Origin: JABDMH01 sp965223165
GTDB taxonomy: Bacteria > Bacteroidota > Bacteroidia > Chitinophagales > Saprospiraceae
Direction: 5' to 3'
Assembly: GCA_965223165.1 (NCBI GenBank)
Contig: CBDCVQ010000020.1
Location: 124,001 to 188,000 of the forward strand
DNA: 64,000 nt
Shown: positions 36,701-45,296 of the stretch, in pieces
How the letters are laid out: each line of letters starts with the position of its first letter
Position numbering within the stretch: the first letter of the stretch is position 1
Notes under the pieces: generated by a model
Database searches by the model: none
Seen by the model: the letters and a program-made list of their open reading frames with translations, nothing else
Told to the model about the DNA's origin: nothing
Translations under genes and position numbers: made by a program

Positions 36701-37991
36701 ATCATTCGTCATTGCTGCAGAGCACGTCGACATGCCCTACGTGCCCGAAGGATACAGTACGCTCTACGTCCTCACTAGTGGACCCACGCTGGTCATCGAG
36801 CAGGTCAGCGCTGATCCCAGCTTTACGGTCGATACAACAGGTATGTTCACCATTCACACGCTGGTCTACGACACAGCTACCCTTGACCTGGGTATCGTGC
36901 AAATAGGTGTGACCACCGGCGTCGACGTCAACGGACTGCTGGTGCAAGGAGGCGGCGATGTCTGTGCTGCCCTGGATGTAGCCGGTGCGGTATTCATGGT
37001 GGCAGCACCGTCCGCAGGCACGCTTTCAGCAAGTGCGACTTTCGTCTGCTTTGATGGCACATCGTCCTTGCTTGAGGCCACCGTTGATCAGGCGCCAACT
37101 GTACCCATGGGATATTCGAGTCTATACGTATTGACCCAAGGGGACGATCTCGTCATCAGGCAGGTCGGCGCAGCGCCATCCTTCACCGTGGATGTGGCTG
37201 GCACCTACACTATCCACACGCTGGTATATGATTCTACAACACTGGATCTCAGCATCGTGGAAATCGGCGCAACCACCGGTGTCGATGTCAATGGTCTGCT
37301 AGTGCAAGGGGGCGGTAGTATCTGTGCGGCATTAGATGTGTCAGGAGCTGCTTTCACCACCGGGCCGTCTGCCGGAACCCTTACCGCAGATCAGAGCTCC
37401 CCATCCCTGGCAGGAGGCGATTCAACGACGATCTCTGCCAGTGTCGACCAGGAGCCGTTTGTGCCATCGGGATACTCGGTACTTTACGTCCTGACCTCCG
37501 GCGAGGGCCTTATCATCGAGAACGTCAGTGATAGCCCATCCTTTTCGGTCACAAGCGAAGGACGATATACCATCCACACGTTGGTATATGATCCGACCAC
37601 ACTGGACCTAAGCATCGTGGAAATAGGCGTGACCACCGGTGTCGATGTCAACGGTCTATTGGTACAAGGGGGTGGAGCCGTATGTGCAGCGCTCGATGTG
37701 GCAGGTGCATCCTTTGAGGCAGCTGTAGGTGCAACGGCCCGCGCCCAGACATTGGAAATAGAGCGGGTCTGGCATGACGGCTATCAGATTCGTGCCATTG
37801 TGCATTCGGACGCCACCTTGGATGCACCCATTCAGATCAACCACCTAAGTGGGCTACCGCTTTACCAGGATGTACAGACATTCTTCAGGGGTACCAACAC
37901 GTTGGAGATTACCCTTCCGATGGAAGTCCCATCCACACTTTACTTTGTCCGAATCGGATCAGAGACCCATAAGATCGTCAAGAATTGGTAG
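33747..37991 (+). CDS. Giant exported protein with ten near-identical ~120-residue repeats
   Basis: 1414 residues with a signal peptide (LFTLGMMLVPEGIIAQ). After a ~140-residue N-terminal region come ten repeats, each holding YVLTSG, YTIHTLVYDP and TGVDVNGLL, then QGGGxICAALDVAGAxF, with a spacer of variable sequence and a few Cys. The two-repeat block around 34.7 kb recurs 717 bp later almost unchanged, indicating recent duplication. The last ~90 residues (RAQTLEIERVWHDGYQIRAI to the C-terminal VKNW) look like a T9SS sorting domain, so it is probably displayed or released at the surface, as an adhesin-like or matrix protein. No family name is assigned. Confidence 0.8.
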   Translation: MKHKFHYLISALFTLGMMLVPEGIIAQCVPGKTISLYGGGTSIDICATTKIRLHPGSGGPNVFAITNPEGIIEAIETKNVIDLGNLSAGNKRIYGVSWWGTLHNPVGEDIMTAEFADFCYELSANFIEVNIAGGSTGTITPTVADVCLEGDQASLMAEHTNFEVGSGYELIYVLTSGDDLVIQNVNASPSFDVTSAGTYTIHPLFYDPATLDLGIVEIGVTTGFDVNGLLRQGGGEICAVLDVAGAKFSVNSPSAGSLTAQQSSICYEEDGTTLTAEVAESPIVPEGYASLYVLTSGEGLTIEQVGADPTFDVEGSGIYTIHTLVYDPNTLDLSIVEFGVTTGVDVNGLLSQGGGTICASLDVAGARFSVDNPMAGTLLPVDAIIGCETTATLSASTEQAPSVPDGYSVLYVLTSGDELTIQNVSAEPTFDVSAGGLYTIHTLVYDPETLDLGIVEVGVTTGVDVNGLLRQGGGEICAALDVAGAKFNVNSPSAGSLTAQQASICYEEGGTTLIAEVVESPTVPEGYASLYVLTSGEGLTIEQVGADPTFDVEGSGIYTIHTLVYDPNTLDLGIVEFGVTTGVDVNGLLIQGGGTICASLDVAGARFSIDNPMAGTLLPVDTTIGCVATATLSASTDQAPSVPDGYSVLYVLTSGDELTIQNVNAEPTFEVSAGGLYTIHTLVYDPETLDLGIVEVGVTTGVDVNGLLRQGGGEICAALDVAGAKFNVNSPSAGSLQSDHANLCFEDDSITISAIHASEPVAPAGFSIIYVLTSGDDLVIQNVSADPSFDVDETGIYTIHTLVYDPATLDLGIVEVGVTTGVDVNGLLVQGGGSICAALDVPGARFELASPDAGTLSATASEICYAGSPVMLEATTQTAPSVPSGYETIYVLTRGSELTIQNVNSAPSFEVEDAGWYTIHTLVYDPNTLDLGIVEIGVTTGVDVNGLLTQGGGSICASLDVAGATFSVGPGAGTLSPTATEGCEESFVIAAEHVDMPYVPEGYSTLYVLTSGPTLVIEQVSADPSFTVDTTGMFTIHTLVYDTATLDLGIVQIGVTTGVDVNGLLVQGGGDVCAALDVAGAVFMVAAPSAGTLSASATFVCFDGTSSLLEATVDQAPTVPMGYSSLYVLTQGDDLVIRQVGAAPSFTVDVAGTYTIHTLVYDSTTLDLSIVEIGATTGVDVNGLLVQGGGSICAALDVSGAAFTTGPSAGTLTADQSSPSLAGGDSTTISASVDQEPFVPSGYSVLYVLTSGEGLIIENVSDSPSFSVTSEGRYTIHTLVYDPTTLDLSIVEIGVTTGVDVNGLLVQGGGAVCAALDVAGASFEAAVGATARAQTLEIERVWHDGYQIRAIVHSDATLDAPIQINHLSGLPLYQDVQTFFRGTNTLEITLPMEVPSTLYFVRIGSETHKIVKNW

Positions 37992-38013
37992 CAGTTCTGT
38001 TTATTTTTTGAAG

Positions 38014-38047
38014 GGTGGGGGTCATTTTGGCCCCCATTTTTTTTTTG
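38014..38047 (+). terminator. Intrinsic terminator after the repeat protein
   Basis: tgggggtc-attttg-gccccca hairpin followed by nine or more T, 23 bp after the stop of the giant gene. A strong class I terminator shape. Confidence 0.85.
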
Positions 38048-38080
38048 CAAAAGCCTCAGAGCAGGCTGGACCCGATTCTT

Positions 38081-38088
38081 TAACTTTG
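38081..38088 (+). promoter_or_regulatory. TAnnTTTG promoter element of the glyoxalase-like gene
   Basis: taactttg, 10 bp before the ATG at 38099, fits the Bacteroidota -7 element. I see no well-spaced -33 TTG, so confidence is modest. Confidence 0.4.
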
Positions 38089-38098
38089 GAAAAAAGCC

Positions 38099-38488
38099 AT
38101 GGCAGACACGGTCAAAGAGCATCTTAAGAAATCGTGGACCGGATGGTTCGAAATCCCGGTCCAGGACATGAATCGGGCAAAGCAGTTTTACGAAACCATT
38201 TTTGAGACCGAAATAGAGGTCAGCGACTTGGGGCCCTTACAGATGGGTGTGTTTCCGCACAAAGAAGTGGGTTGCGCCCTATGCAAAGGCGAGGCCTACC
38301 AACCGGGCAGCACTGGTCCCGTGGTGTATATGGATGCCAGTCCGGATCTTCGGACCGTTCAAGACAAAATAGAAGGCGCGGGTGGCTCGGTGCAAATGAC
38401 CAAAAAGCAAATCTCACCACAGCACGGCTATATGGCCTTGTTTGTCGATACGGAGGGCAATCGATTGGCCTTGCACTCGTATGCTTAG
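38099..38488 (+). CDS. VOC-superfamily (glyoxalase/bleomycin-resistance-like) protein
   Basis: A 129-residue single-domain VOC protein. It has the typical opening TGWFEIPVQDMNRAKQFYET and closing YMALFVDTEGNRLALHSYA, with beta-alpha-beta-beta-beta modules. Metal ligands cannot be fixed for this subgroup: candidate Glu in the first strand (EIPV) and Glu in VDTEGN are present. Members include lyases, dioxygenases and drug-binding proteins; the specific activity is unknown. It lies between a terminator and the beta-lactamase-like gene, 24 bp downstream. Confidence 0.75.
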   Translation: MADTVKEHLKKSWTGWFEIPVQDMNRAKQFYETIFETEIEVSDLGPLQMGVFPHKEVGCALCKGEAYQPGSTGPVVYMDASPDLRTVQDKIEGAGGSVQMTKKQISPQHGYMALFVDTEGNRLALHSYA

Positions 38489-38512
38489 ACAAGTAGTCTC
38501 GATCGTATCTCA

Positions 38513-39769
38513 ATGCAAAAAATGATGATCCACCTTCGAATACCACTCACCCTAGCTGCTATCGCCTGCATCCTCATGGCTGGCGAAGCCCAACAGGCCT
38601 ATGAACACTACTATCCCGACCGCGGCGAGTGGAAGGTGAAGACCGCACATGAGCTGGGTATGAATGCTGCACAGCTGCAAGCCGCCGTCCAATTTGCGGT
38701 GGAGCAAGAAAGCCCGGCTCCCCGAGATCTGGAACTCAACCATTACTTGAGTTTCGGCCGAGAACCCTTTGGCGACGCCGTGGGTCCCCACAAGACCCGA
38801 GGTCCGGCCACCGGCTTAATCATCAAGGATGGCTACCTCGTCACAAAATGGGGAGAACCCGAGCGGGTGGACATGACATTTAGCGTCACGAAGAGCTTCC
38901 TCTCCACGACGGTGGGTCTGGCCTACGACCAAGGCCTGATCAGGGATATCGATGATCGAGTGCATCCCTACATGGCCCCCATTATCCCACTTGCACAAAC
39001 GCAGGTCACGAATAAAGCAGACCAATTGGGCCAGCCTAAAGTGCTCGAGCCCTTTACCGGCGAGCACAATAGCACCATCACCTGGAATCATCTGCTCCGA
39101 CAAACGAGCGACTGGCAGGGCACCCTGTGGGGCAAGCCAGACTGGGCGGATCGACCCAGCGGCCAACCCTCTGACTGGATGACGAGAGAACGTCATGAGG
39201 CGGGCAGCGTATTTGAGTACAATGATACGCGAGTCAACCTCCTGGCACTGGCTGCAACCAACCTATGGCGTACGCCGCTCCCCCAAGTGCTGCGCCGCGC
39301 GGTCATGGATCCGATTGGAGCCTCTCCCACTTGGCGCTGGCTGGGTTATGAAAACTCCTGGATACTGATCGATGGGCAGGCAGTCCAAGTACCCAGTGGG
39401 GGCGGACATTGGGGCGGCGGCATGATGATCAACGCGATGGATCAGGCTCGATTTGGTTACCTGACCTTGCGCCGGGGCAAGTGGCGAGACAAGCAGATCC
39501 TCTCTGAGCGTTGGGTCAGTATGGCGTTGACACCAACGCAGGCGAATGACACCTATGGCTTTATGAATTGGTTTCTAAACACTCGGCGGGAAAGACTACC
39601 CTCCGCCCCGGAAACGGCCTTTTTTCACCTAGGTGCGGGTACCAATATGGTGTACGTGGATCCGGAAAACGAGCTTGTCATCGTGGCCAGATGGATACAA
39701 CGTGAGGCAATGGACGGCCTGGTCAGACGCGTCCTGGAAGCGATCGAAACCACTCCTTCACGAGACTAA
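38513..39769 (+). CDS. Secreted serine hydrolase, beta-lactamase/class C-like
   Basis: A 418-residue protein with a signal peptide (LTLAAIACILMAGEAQ). The class C beta-lactamase/DD-peptidase fold is shown by SVTKS (SxxK, near residue 125), the YND motif (near 236) and HLGAG (HxG, near 372). Many relatives are esterases or peptidases and not beta-lactamases, so drug resistance should not be assumed. It ends 11 bp before the tag gene. Confidence 0.8.
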   Translation: MQKMMIHLRIPLTLAAIACILMAGEAQQAYEHYYPDRGEWKVKTAHELGMNAAQLQAAVQFAVEQESPAPRDLELNHYLSFGREPFGDAVGPHKTRGPATGLIIKDGYLVTKWGEPERVDMTFSVTKSFLSTTVGLAYDQGLIRDIDDRVHPYMAPIIPLAQTQVTNKADQLGQPKVLEPFTGEHNSTITWNHLLRQTSDWQGTLWGKPDWADRPSGQPSDWMTRERHEAGSVFEYNDTRVNLLALAATNLWRTPLPQVLRRAVMDPIGASPTWRWLGYENSWILIDGQAVQVPSGGGHWGGGMMINAMDQARFGYLTLRRGKWRDKQILSERWVSMALTPTQANDTYGFMNWFLNTRRERLPSAPETAFFHLGAGTNMVYVDPENELVIVARWIQREAMDGLVRRVLEAIETTPSRD

Positions 39770-39779
39770 TCCCCATACG

Positions 39780-40346
39780 ATGAGCAAAACAAGATGCCGC
39801 TGGGCCGGCGACCTCCAGATCTACCAGGATTATCATGATCTGGAGTGGGGTCTACCCGAACACCGCGATCAAAAACTCTTTGAGATGATCAACCTCGAAG
39901 GTGCACAGGCAGGACTCAGTTGGATCACGATACTCAAAAAACGCGAAAACTACCGCCGGGCCTTCGATCAGTTTGATGCACAGAGGATCAGTCGATATTC
40001 CGAGCGGAAGATTGCGTCCTTGTTGCAAGACCCCGGCATCGTACGCAATCGACTCAAGGTAAATGCCGTCGTCAGCAATGCCCGGGCTTATCTGGCCATC
40101 CAGGAGGAGCTCGGCTCCTTTGATGAATACATCTGGAGCTTCGTCGATGGCAAAACGATCGTCAACCGGTGGAAGACACTGGCAGAGGTGCCGGCCAAGA
40201 CCGCGAAAAGTGACGCCATGAGCAAGGACCTCAAGAAGCGGGGCTTCAAATTTGTGGGCTCCACCATCTGCTACGCCTTCATGCAAGCAGTAGGTATGGT
40301 CAACGATCATACGATCGATTGCTTCCGGTGGGAAGCCTGCCAATGA
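39780..40346 (+). CDS. tag: DNA-3-methyladenine glycosylase I
   Basis: A 188-residue base-excision repair enzyme that removes 3-methyladenine from alkylated DNA. Zinc ligands of the Tag family are in place: Cys in TRCRWAG, His in YHDLEWG, and His and Cys in VNDHTIDCFRW. The catalytic Glu is in EGAQAGLSWITIL. ATG 39780 is correct; the frame is open upstream but that part overlaps the hydrolase gene. It is cytoplasmic and a monomer in the family. Confidence 0.93.
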   Translation: MSKTRCRWAGDLQIYQDYHDLEWGLPEHRDQKLFEMINLEGAQAGLSWITILKKRENYRRAFDQFDAQRISRYSERKIASLLQDPGIVRNRLKVNAVVSNARAYLAIQEELGSFDEYIWSFVDGKTIVNRWKTLAEVPAKTAKSDAMSKDLKKRGFKFVGSTICYAFMQAVGMVNDHTIDCFRWEACQ

Positions 40347-40631
40347 GCCCCCTCCAACTTTAACGTCACCGATAATTACCCTGATATGGAGCTCGGTCTC
40401 GGTGCTCGGCGGTACTTTGCATGGGCTCCTCTATACACCTTCGTCGCGTGAGAACGACCATTCGCAGCAAAGCCGTCTTCATTCGTAGCATCCGATTGCA
40501 AAGCCAAGCTGGAATCAATAACTTGGGAAATCACTAACGACAAGGCCACTATGATCTAAAACCCGGAGCCGGCGATCGGTTGCGTGTCTCTTGCCGGCGA
40601 CCCTATACTCCGAACGAGACTTTGATAAACT

Positions 40632-41051
40632 ATGACACAACAACTGGCCAGCCGACTTGGTACAGCCCAGCAACCATTGCCACTTCGGACCCCTCCAGGA
40701 AGAACCCACTACTTAATCTACTACGACGACAAACATGACCCTCCTGCGCTGGTTTGCCTGGTGGGGCCGACAGTGATCAAGTACGATGCCCGCTGTATAG
40801 GGCATCTCTATGAGATGTTGAAGGCACATAACGACTGGATGCTACTGGGCAGCAAGGACGAGAACCAAGTGCCCAAGGATCATACGGTAGAAGCCTGGGC
40901 CAGGTCAAGGTCCAACCCGATCGGTGGTTGGTATGGCTTGAAAAAAGGCTTTAGGGGCCGATTTGCCATGTATGTACCACCGCTGATGGAGCATTTAGGC
41001 CTGGCCGAAGTCGAGCACAATAGCCGCAACAATCGCATGCGGGCTACCTGA
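40632..41051 (+). CDS. Conserved-looking protein of unknown function
   Basis: A 139-residue, probably cytoplasmic protein. It has a charged, aromatic-rich middle (HYLIYYDDKHDPPALVCLVG; HNDWMLLGSKDENQVP) and a C-terminal GGWYGLKKGFRGRFAMYVPP. The balanced composition and the lack of a signal or membrane segment suggest a real soluble protein. No family is recognised. Confidence 0.5.
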   Translation: MTQQLASRLGTAQQPLPLRTPPGRTHYLIYYDDKHDPPALVCLVGPTVIKYDARCIGHLYEMLKAHNDWMLLGSKDENQVPKDHTVEAWARSRSNPIGGWYGLKKGFRGRFAMYVPPLMEHLGLAEVEHNSRNNRMRAT

Positions 41052-41089
41052 TCCTATAATTTGTCCCGGCGGCTGGCTTTCTTTACGGC

Positions 41090-42022
41090 GTGAAGATCGC
41101 GAGCTGGATCAGCGCTAACTTTTGGCTGTTTATGCTGGGAGGCCTTGTCATGGGCCTACTCTACCCTAGATACAGCGATGCACTGATCCCCTTCCTGGAG
41201 CTGTCGCTCATGCTGATCTTGTTTCTGGTCTTTCTAAAGATCGATCTGGTCAGGGTCATCGGCAACATCACGGATCTGCGGCTCATGCTCTATCTAAGTG
41301 GCATGACCATGTTGGTCATACCCCTACTCATGTTCCTCTTTTTTAATCCATGGGATCAAACCTTGGCACTGGCGATGCTGCTACTGACTAGCATGCCGGC
41401 AGGGATGGCCACCCCAGCGCTGGCCGATATCCTCAAAGGCAATGTCGAGCTCTCCATGAGTCTCACGATCTTCACCTCGTTGCTCGCCCCAGTCACAGCT
41501 CCCTTGCTCTTCTATCTGCTCTTGGGTGAAGGACTGGAACTCTCGCCCTGGGACCTCGTGGAGAAATTGAGCCTACTCGTATTCCTTCCGATGGTGGTCT
41601 CCATCATGGTCAAGCAATGGTTTCTGCCATTTGTCCATCGTACCCAGCCCTATTACTCGGCAGCGAATGTGATCATCTTTTTCTTCTTTGTGTATGCCAC
41701 CATAGGCTTTCAAAGGGACCCGTTGCTCCAGGAACCGGTCAAGCTGCTTTGGCAGATAGGGATCATTTACCTCGTCTACGGATTTCTTCACTTCTCAGGC
41801 TATCTGATGGCTTGGGGCCGCCGCAGCAGGGACCGAGTCAGCATCATCTTGGCCAATACGTATCAAAACAACGGCATGGCCATCGTGCTCGCCGCCACCC
41901 TTTTTGATCCCACCATATTGCTGCTCATGATCTTGTCCGAGTTTCCCTGGAACACCATGCCGGCACTCTACGGAAAATTCCTCCAACTAAGGGCCGCACG
42001 TGCGGTGAAGGAAATTGCCTGA
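41090..42022 (+). CDS. Bile-acid:sodium symporter-family (SBF/ArsB-like) transporter
   Basis: A 310-residue inner-membrane protein with about nine hydrophobic segments, from LFMLGGLVMGLLYP to LLLMILSEFPWNTMPAL. The TSMPAGMATPALADILKGN block and NTYQNNGMAIVLAATLF match the two crossing-helix cores of the SBF fold that bind sodium and substrate. Such proteins import organic anions, or pantothenate or bile-acid-like solutes. The start is GTG 41090. The substrate cannot be told. Confidence 0.75.
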   Translation: MKIASWISANFWLFMLGGLVMGLLYPRYSDALIPFLELSLMLILFLVFLKIDLVRVIGNITDLRLMLYLSGMTMLVIPLLMFLFFNPWDQTLALAMLLLTSMPAGMATPALADILKGNVELSMSLTIFTSLLAPVTAPLLFYLLLGEGLELSPWDLVEKLSLLVFLPMVVSIMVKQWFLPFVHRTQPYYSAANVIIFFFFVYATIGFQRDPLLQEPVKLLWQIGIIYLVYGFLHFSGYLMAWGRRSRDRVSIILANTYQNNGMAIVLAATLFDPTILLLMILSEFPWNTMPALYGKFLQLRAARAVKEIA

Positions 42023-42204
42023 GTCGCCCAAACGTCGTCCAACATCACTCACGCCTTGACTAAATAGCGGACGTCCGAGGTACAGGATCTTCAAAGCGGC
42101 CACTTCGGTTGACCTGCACCGTGCCCCGTTGGATCATTGGGGCTGGCAGCTCACCCCAACATCCTAGCTAGAAGAAGATCAGCTGAATCGCAACACCCGC
42201 GCAT

Positions 42205-42240
42205 TTTGTCCGACACACCTCCCGTAATCCCTTACATTTG
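42205..42240 (+). promoter_or_regulatory. Bacteroidota-type promoter of the TPR gene
   Basis: tttg at 42205-42208 and tacatttg at 42233-42240, separated by 24 bp, resemble the -33/-7 pair. Transcription would start about 20 bp before the ATG at 42269. Confidence 0.45.
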
Positions 42241-42268
42241 CGTCGTGTTCCAAACCCACCGAAGTCAG

Positions 42269-42817
42269 ATGAGGACATATGCAACGCTGGGATGCCAAGT
42301 GGCTTGCCTGGTCCTGGGTCTCCTGGCAGGCCCGGTAAATGCCCAACCGAAGAAGGCTATCAAGCTCTATGAGAAGGGCGAATCAAAAATGAATAAGGGA
42401 TTGCTGGTCGCTGCAACCGTGCACTTCACAGACGCGATTGCCCTCCACCCCCCTTACGCTGAAGCCTATGACTTGCGCGGTCGAAGCTTTCAGGGCATGG
42501 GCCGGGAGCGTGCAGCCATCAAGGATTTCCGCCGAGCGATCGAGCTCAAGGCCCCGTCCATTTTGCCCTATGTCCATCTCGTGGTGATCTATCGGGAAAA
42601 CAAAGCCTATCAGGAAGCGCTTGAGGTGACCGAATGGATGCTCGCAGACCATCCGCACGAGAAGATTGGGGCTTACCACGAACAGGGCACCATCTACAGC
42701 GCTTGGGGCCAAAAAGAAAAGGCGATTGAGGCCTATCAGAAGTGCTTGGATCACTGTGGGACGGATCAGCAAGACTTTGCCGAGGAGGTCAAAGGCAAAA
42801 TCCAAGCCCTCCGCTAG
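42269..42817 (+). CDS. Exported tetratricopeptide-repeat protein
   Basis: A 182-residue protein. ATG 42269 gives a signal peptide (VACLVLGLLAGPVNAQ). About four TPR units follow (KAIKLYEKGES; AYDLRGRSFQGMGRERAAIK; YVHLVVIYRENKAYQEALEV; YHEQGTIYSAWGQKEKAIEA). TPRs bind partner proteins. It probably acts in the periplasm; partner unknown. Confidence 0.75.
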   Translation: MRTYATLGCQVACLVLGLLAGPVNAQPKKAIKLYEKGESKMNKGLLVAATVHFTDAIALHPPYAEAYDLRGRSFQGMGRERAAIKDFRRAIELKAPSILPYVHLVVIYRENKAYQEALEVTEWMLADHPHEKIGAYHEQGTIYSAWGQKEKAIEAYQKCLDHCGTDQQDFAEEVKGKIQALR

Positions 42818-42952
42818 CTTAATTCTCAACCCCTTTGGGCCCACCCACCCCGTCGTGAGGGGCTCTACTCCGGCCAAGTGCCCCAGGTAGTTACTGGCCA
42901 ATCTGCCGCAGTGAGCAACTGATTTCATCAGTTAAGCTGACTCGAAATGCGC

Positions 42953-42960
42953 TACTTTTG
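42953..42960 (+). promoter_or_regulatory. TAnnTTTG promoter element of the decarboxylase gene
   Basis: tacttttg lies 25 bp before the ATG at 42985 and fits the Bacteroidota -7 element. No obvious TTG at the normal spacing. Confidence 0.4.
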
Positions 42961-42984
42961 TCGCCTCACAGCGGATCAAGATCT

Positions 42985-44388
42985 ATGATACGAAATGATG
43001 GCACCGGACTCTTAGAAAATGGTCAGGCAGTCCTGGCAGCACTGGCAAAATACGTCGATCAAAGTCGCGCGGGCACGACCCCAGTCACAAAGCCTACCTC
43101 ACTGGCGACGCTTTCCGACGCGATGAAAATCCGGGAGTATATTACGCAAGGGGGAATGACCACGGAGGGACTGACTCGTTTCGTCGAATCCTTTCTCGAG
43201 CATTCCATGCATTTGCATCATCCGGCCTATCTGGGACACCAGGTCGCCGTACCCCATGTCGGCACGGCCCTGGCCGACCTGATGCAAGGCATGATTGCCA
43301 ATCCGATGTCCATCTTCGAAATGGGCCCGGGAGCGGCTACCATCGAGTACGAGGTGAAGCGCTGGATGCTGCAGCTGATCGGCTGGCATGACGGAGCGGG
43401 GGTATTGACGCACGGCGGCTCGATTGCCAATCTGCATGCCCTGCTTTCCGCACGAGCAGCCATTGCTCCGGAAGCTTGGACCCAAGGCAATCCCGCCGAT
43501 CTGGTGGTGCTATGTTCAGCTAGTGCACACTACTGCGTCGCACGTGCTATCAGCATGATGGGCATGGGCAGCAAGGCACTAATCCCCTTGCCCACCGACG
43601 CCCACGAAGTAATACGGGCCGACAAGCTCCGCCAGACCATCGCTACGCAACGGGCAGCCGGCAAACGCATCATGGCCGTCGTAGCCAACGCTTGCGCCAC
43701 CTCCACCGGCCTCTACGATCCGGTGCGCGAAATGGCTGACATCTGCCGCCAAGAGGAGGTCTGGTTTCATCTTGATAGCCCGCACGGCGCCACTGCCCTG
43801 CTCTCGCCCAAGTACCGGCACTATCTCGATGGCCTCGAATGGGCGGATTCCATGGTCTGGGATGCGCACAAGATGATGCGAACCTCGACGCTGTGTACCG
43901 CTGTACTATTCCGGCAGGCAGATCACTTTCACCAGACCTTCACCCAGCAGGCCAGCTACCTCATCCACGACAAGGACCATCTAGGTGTGGATACCATCCC
44001 CTATCAAATCGAATGCACGAAGACAGGCCTGGGTACCAAGCTGTTCCTGGTGCTTGCCTCCGAAGGCCCGCAAGGCCTGGGTCATTTTGTAGAAAAGCTC
44101 TACGACAACGCGCGCACCTTTGCCGACCTCATCCGATCGAGAAAGGGATTCACCTCACCGTTTCCCATCGATTCAAACATTATCTGCTTTCGATATCGAG
44201 GCGGTGAGATCGACCAGCTAGCGCTGCGCAATAGGCTGATCGCCACCGGCCACTACTACATCAGCACCACCGAGGTCAAAGGGGTGCGATACCTGCGCCT
44301 GGTGATCATGAATCTGGAGACCACCACTGACACGATCACGGGCCTGCTAGAGCAAATCGAACAAATTGACTTGGCCCCGACGAATTGA
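42985..44388 (+). CDS. PLP-dependent group II amino-acid decarboxylase
   Basis: A 467-residue cytoplasmic enzyme of the glutamate / aromatic-amino-acid / diaminobutyrate decarboxylase family. The PLP-binding Lys is in WDAHKMM (near 293). The cofactor-stacking His is in SAHYCVARA and the Asp that holds the pyridine N is in FHLDSPHGA. HHPAYLGHQVAVPHV and EMGPGAATIEYEV are further family blocks. Substrate cannot be read from motifs. The ATG at 42985 suits the promoter element; an upstream start at 42958 would lie inside it. Confidence 0.85.
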   Translation: MIRNDGTGLLENGQAVLAALAKYVDQSRAGTTPVTKPTSLATLSDAMKIREYITQGGMTTEGLTRFVESFLEHSMHLHHPAYLGHQVAVPHVGTALADLMQGMIANPMSIFEMGPGAATIEYEVKRWMLQLIGWHDGAGVLTHGGSIANLHALLSARAAIAPEAWTQGNPADLVVLCSASAHYCVARAISMMGMGSKALIPLPTDAHEVIRADKLRQTIATQRAAGKRIMAVVANACATSTGLYDPVREMADICRQEEVWFHLDSPHGATALLSPKYRHYLDGLEWADSMVWDAHKMMRTSTLCTAVLFRQADHFHQTFTQQASYLIHDKDHLGVDTIPYQIECTKTGLGTKLFLVLASEGPQGLGHFVEKLYDNARTFADLIRSRKGFTSPFPIDSNIICFRYRGGEIDQLALRNRLIATGHYYISTTEVKGVRYLRLVIMNLETTTDTITGLLEQIEQIDLAPTN

Positions 44389-44530
44389 GGCAAGTCAAGA
44401 AGCTAATTTCTTGACTTTCAGCCATCTATCAAACCAAGACTCGGCACGAGAGACCCCGTGCGCTGTCACCTCACTGTTTTGTGAGATTGCTGTGAACAAC
44501 TTGTGATACTTCCCGGCTTATTTTGCCGGC

Positions 44531-45280
44531 ATGCGTTCATTCACCTTTGAGCACCACCTAAGCCACCAACAGATCTGCGCGGACCGACCACGCAAGGCAG
44601 CCTCCATCCGCCCAAGGACATTTGTATTATTCGCTTTCCTCCTGGCTGGATGCATCGGCGACGATATCATCTTGGACCAGGTAGACCCCATCATCCGCAT
44701 TCAAAATGCCGTAGACACCATCCAAGTCAACTCCTCCTATCAATTTGAATATACTTTCTTCAATAATGTCGGTCAGGAGGAGACCAACGAAAATGTGACT
44801 TGGTCCAGCAGCGATCCCGGCATCGTGGAGATCGATCAGCATGGTCTGGCCACCGCTCTCCGTCTGGGCACCGTCCGCATTCGGCTGGAGACGGCCAGCG
44901 AAGGCATCCGTGCCGCCGATGAAATCGATGTGCACGTCGGAAGCGCTACGGTAGTCTCTTCAGAGGATCGCTCGGGGAGCCTGAGGACCACCAGCAGCTA
45001 CGTGCTGGAAGGGGATTTTACGCTCGGCGCCTCAGACGGCACCTTGCAACTCACCCTGGCCAGCAACTATCGCGCTTCCTCCAGCCTGCCGGGCCTGTAT
45101 CTCTATCTGACGAACAATCCCAACTCGATCTCCAATGCCTTGGAGGTGGGCGCGGTCAGCATTTTTCAGGGTGCCCATAGCTACAAGATAGCGGGGGCAC
45201 AACTAGAAGAATACGGATATCTGCTCTACTACTGCAAACCCTTTCGGGTGAAGGTCGGTGACGGCCAATTTGACAACTGA
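44531..45280 (+). CDS. Lipoprotein with Ig-like and DM13-like domains
   Basis: A 249-residue lipoprotein. The lipobox (FAFLLAGC) lies at about residues 34-41, after a long N-terminal extension; a later start could be real. Residues ~55-135 form a bacterial Ig-like group 2 (BID_2) domain (VTWSSSDPGIVEIDQHGLAT). Residues ~145-249 resemble a DM13 domain: LEGDFTLGASDGTLQLTL, GLYLYLTNNPN, then YKIAGAQLEEYGYLLYYCKP with the single conserved Cys and FRVKVGDGQF. DM13 is proposed to be redox-active through this Cys. It precedes the outer-membrane protein at 45297, with 16 bp between. Confidence 0.65.
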   Translation: MRSFTFEHHLSHQQICADRPRKAASIRPRTFVLFAFLLAGCIGDDIILDQVDPIIRIQNAVDTIQVNSSYQFEYTFFNNVGQEETNENVTWSSSDPGIVEIDQHGLATALRLGTVRIRLETASEGIRAADEIDVHVGSATVVSSEDRSGSLRTTSSYVLEGDFTLGASDGTLQLTLASNYRASSSLPGLYLYLTNNPNSISNALEVGAVSIFQGAHSYKIAGAQLEEYGYLLYYCKPFRVKVGDGQFDN

Positions 45281-45296
45281 AAATGATGGTCGGAGC

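Noticed and set aside
38513..39769. Annotating the class C-like hydrolase as an antibiotic-resistance gene
   Set aside because: The SxxK, YxN and HxG motifs are shared by many esterases and peptidases; nothing indicates drug hydrolysis.
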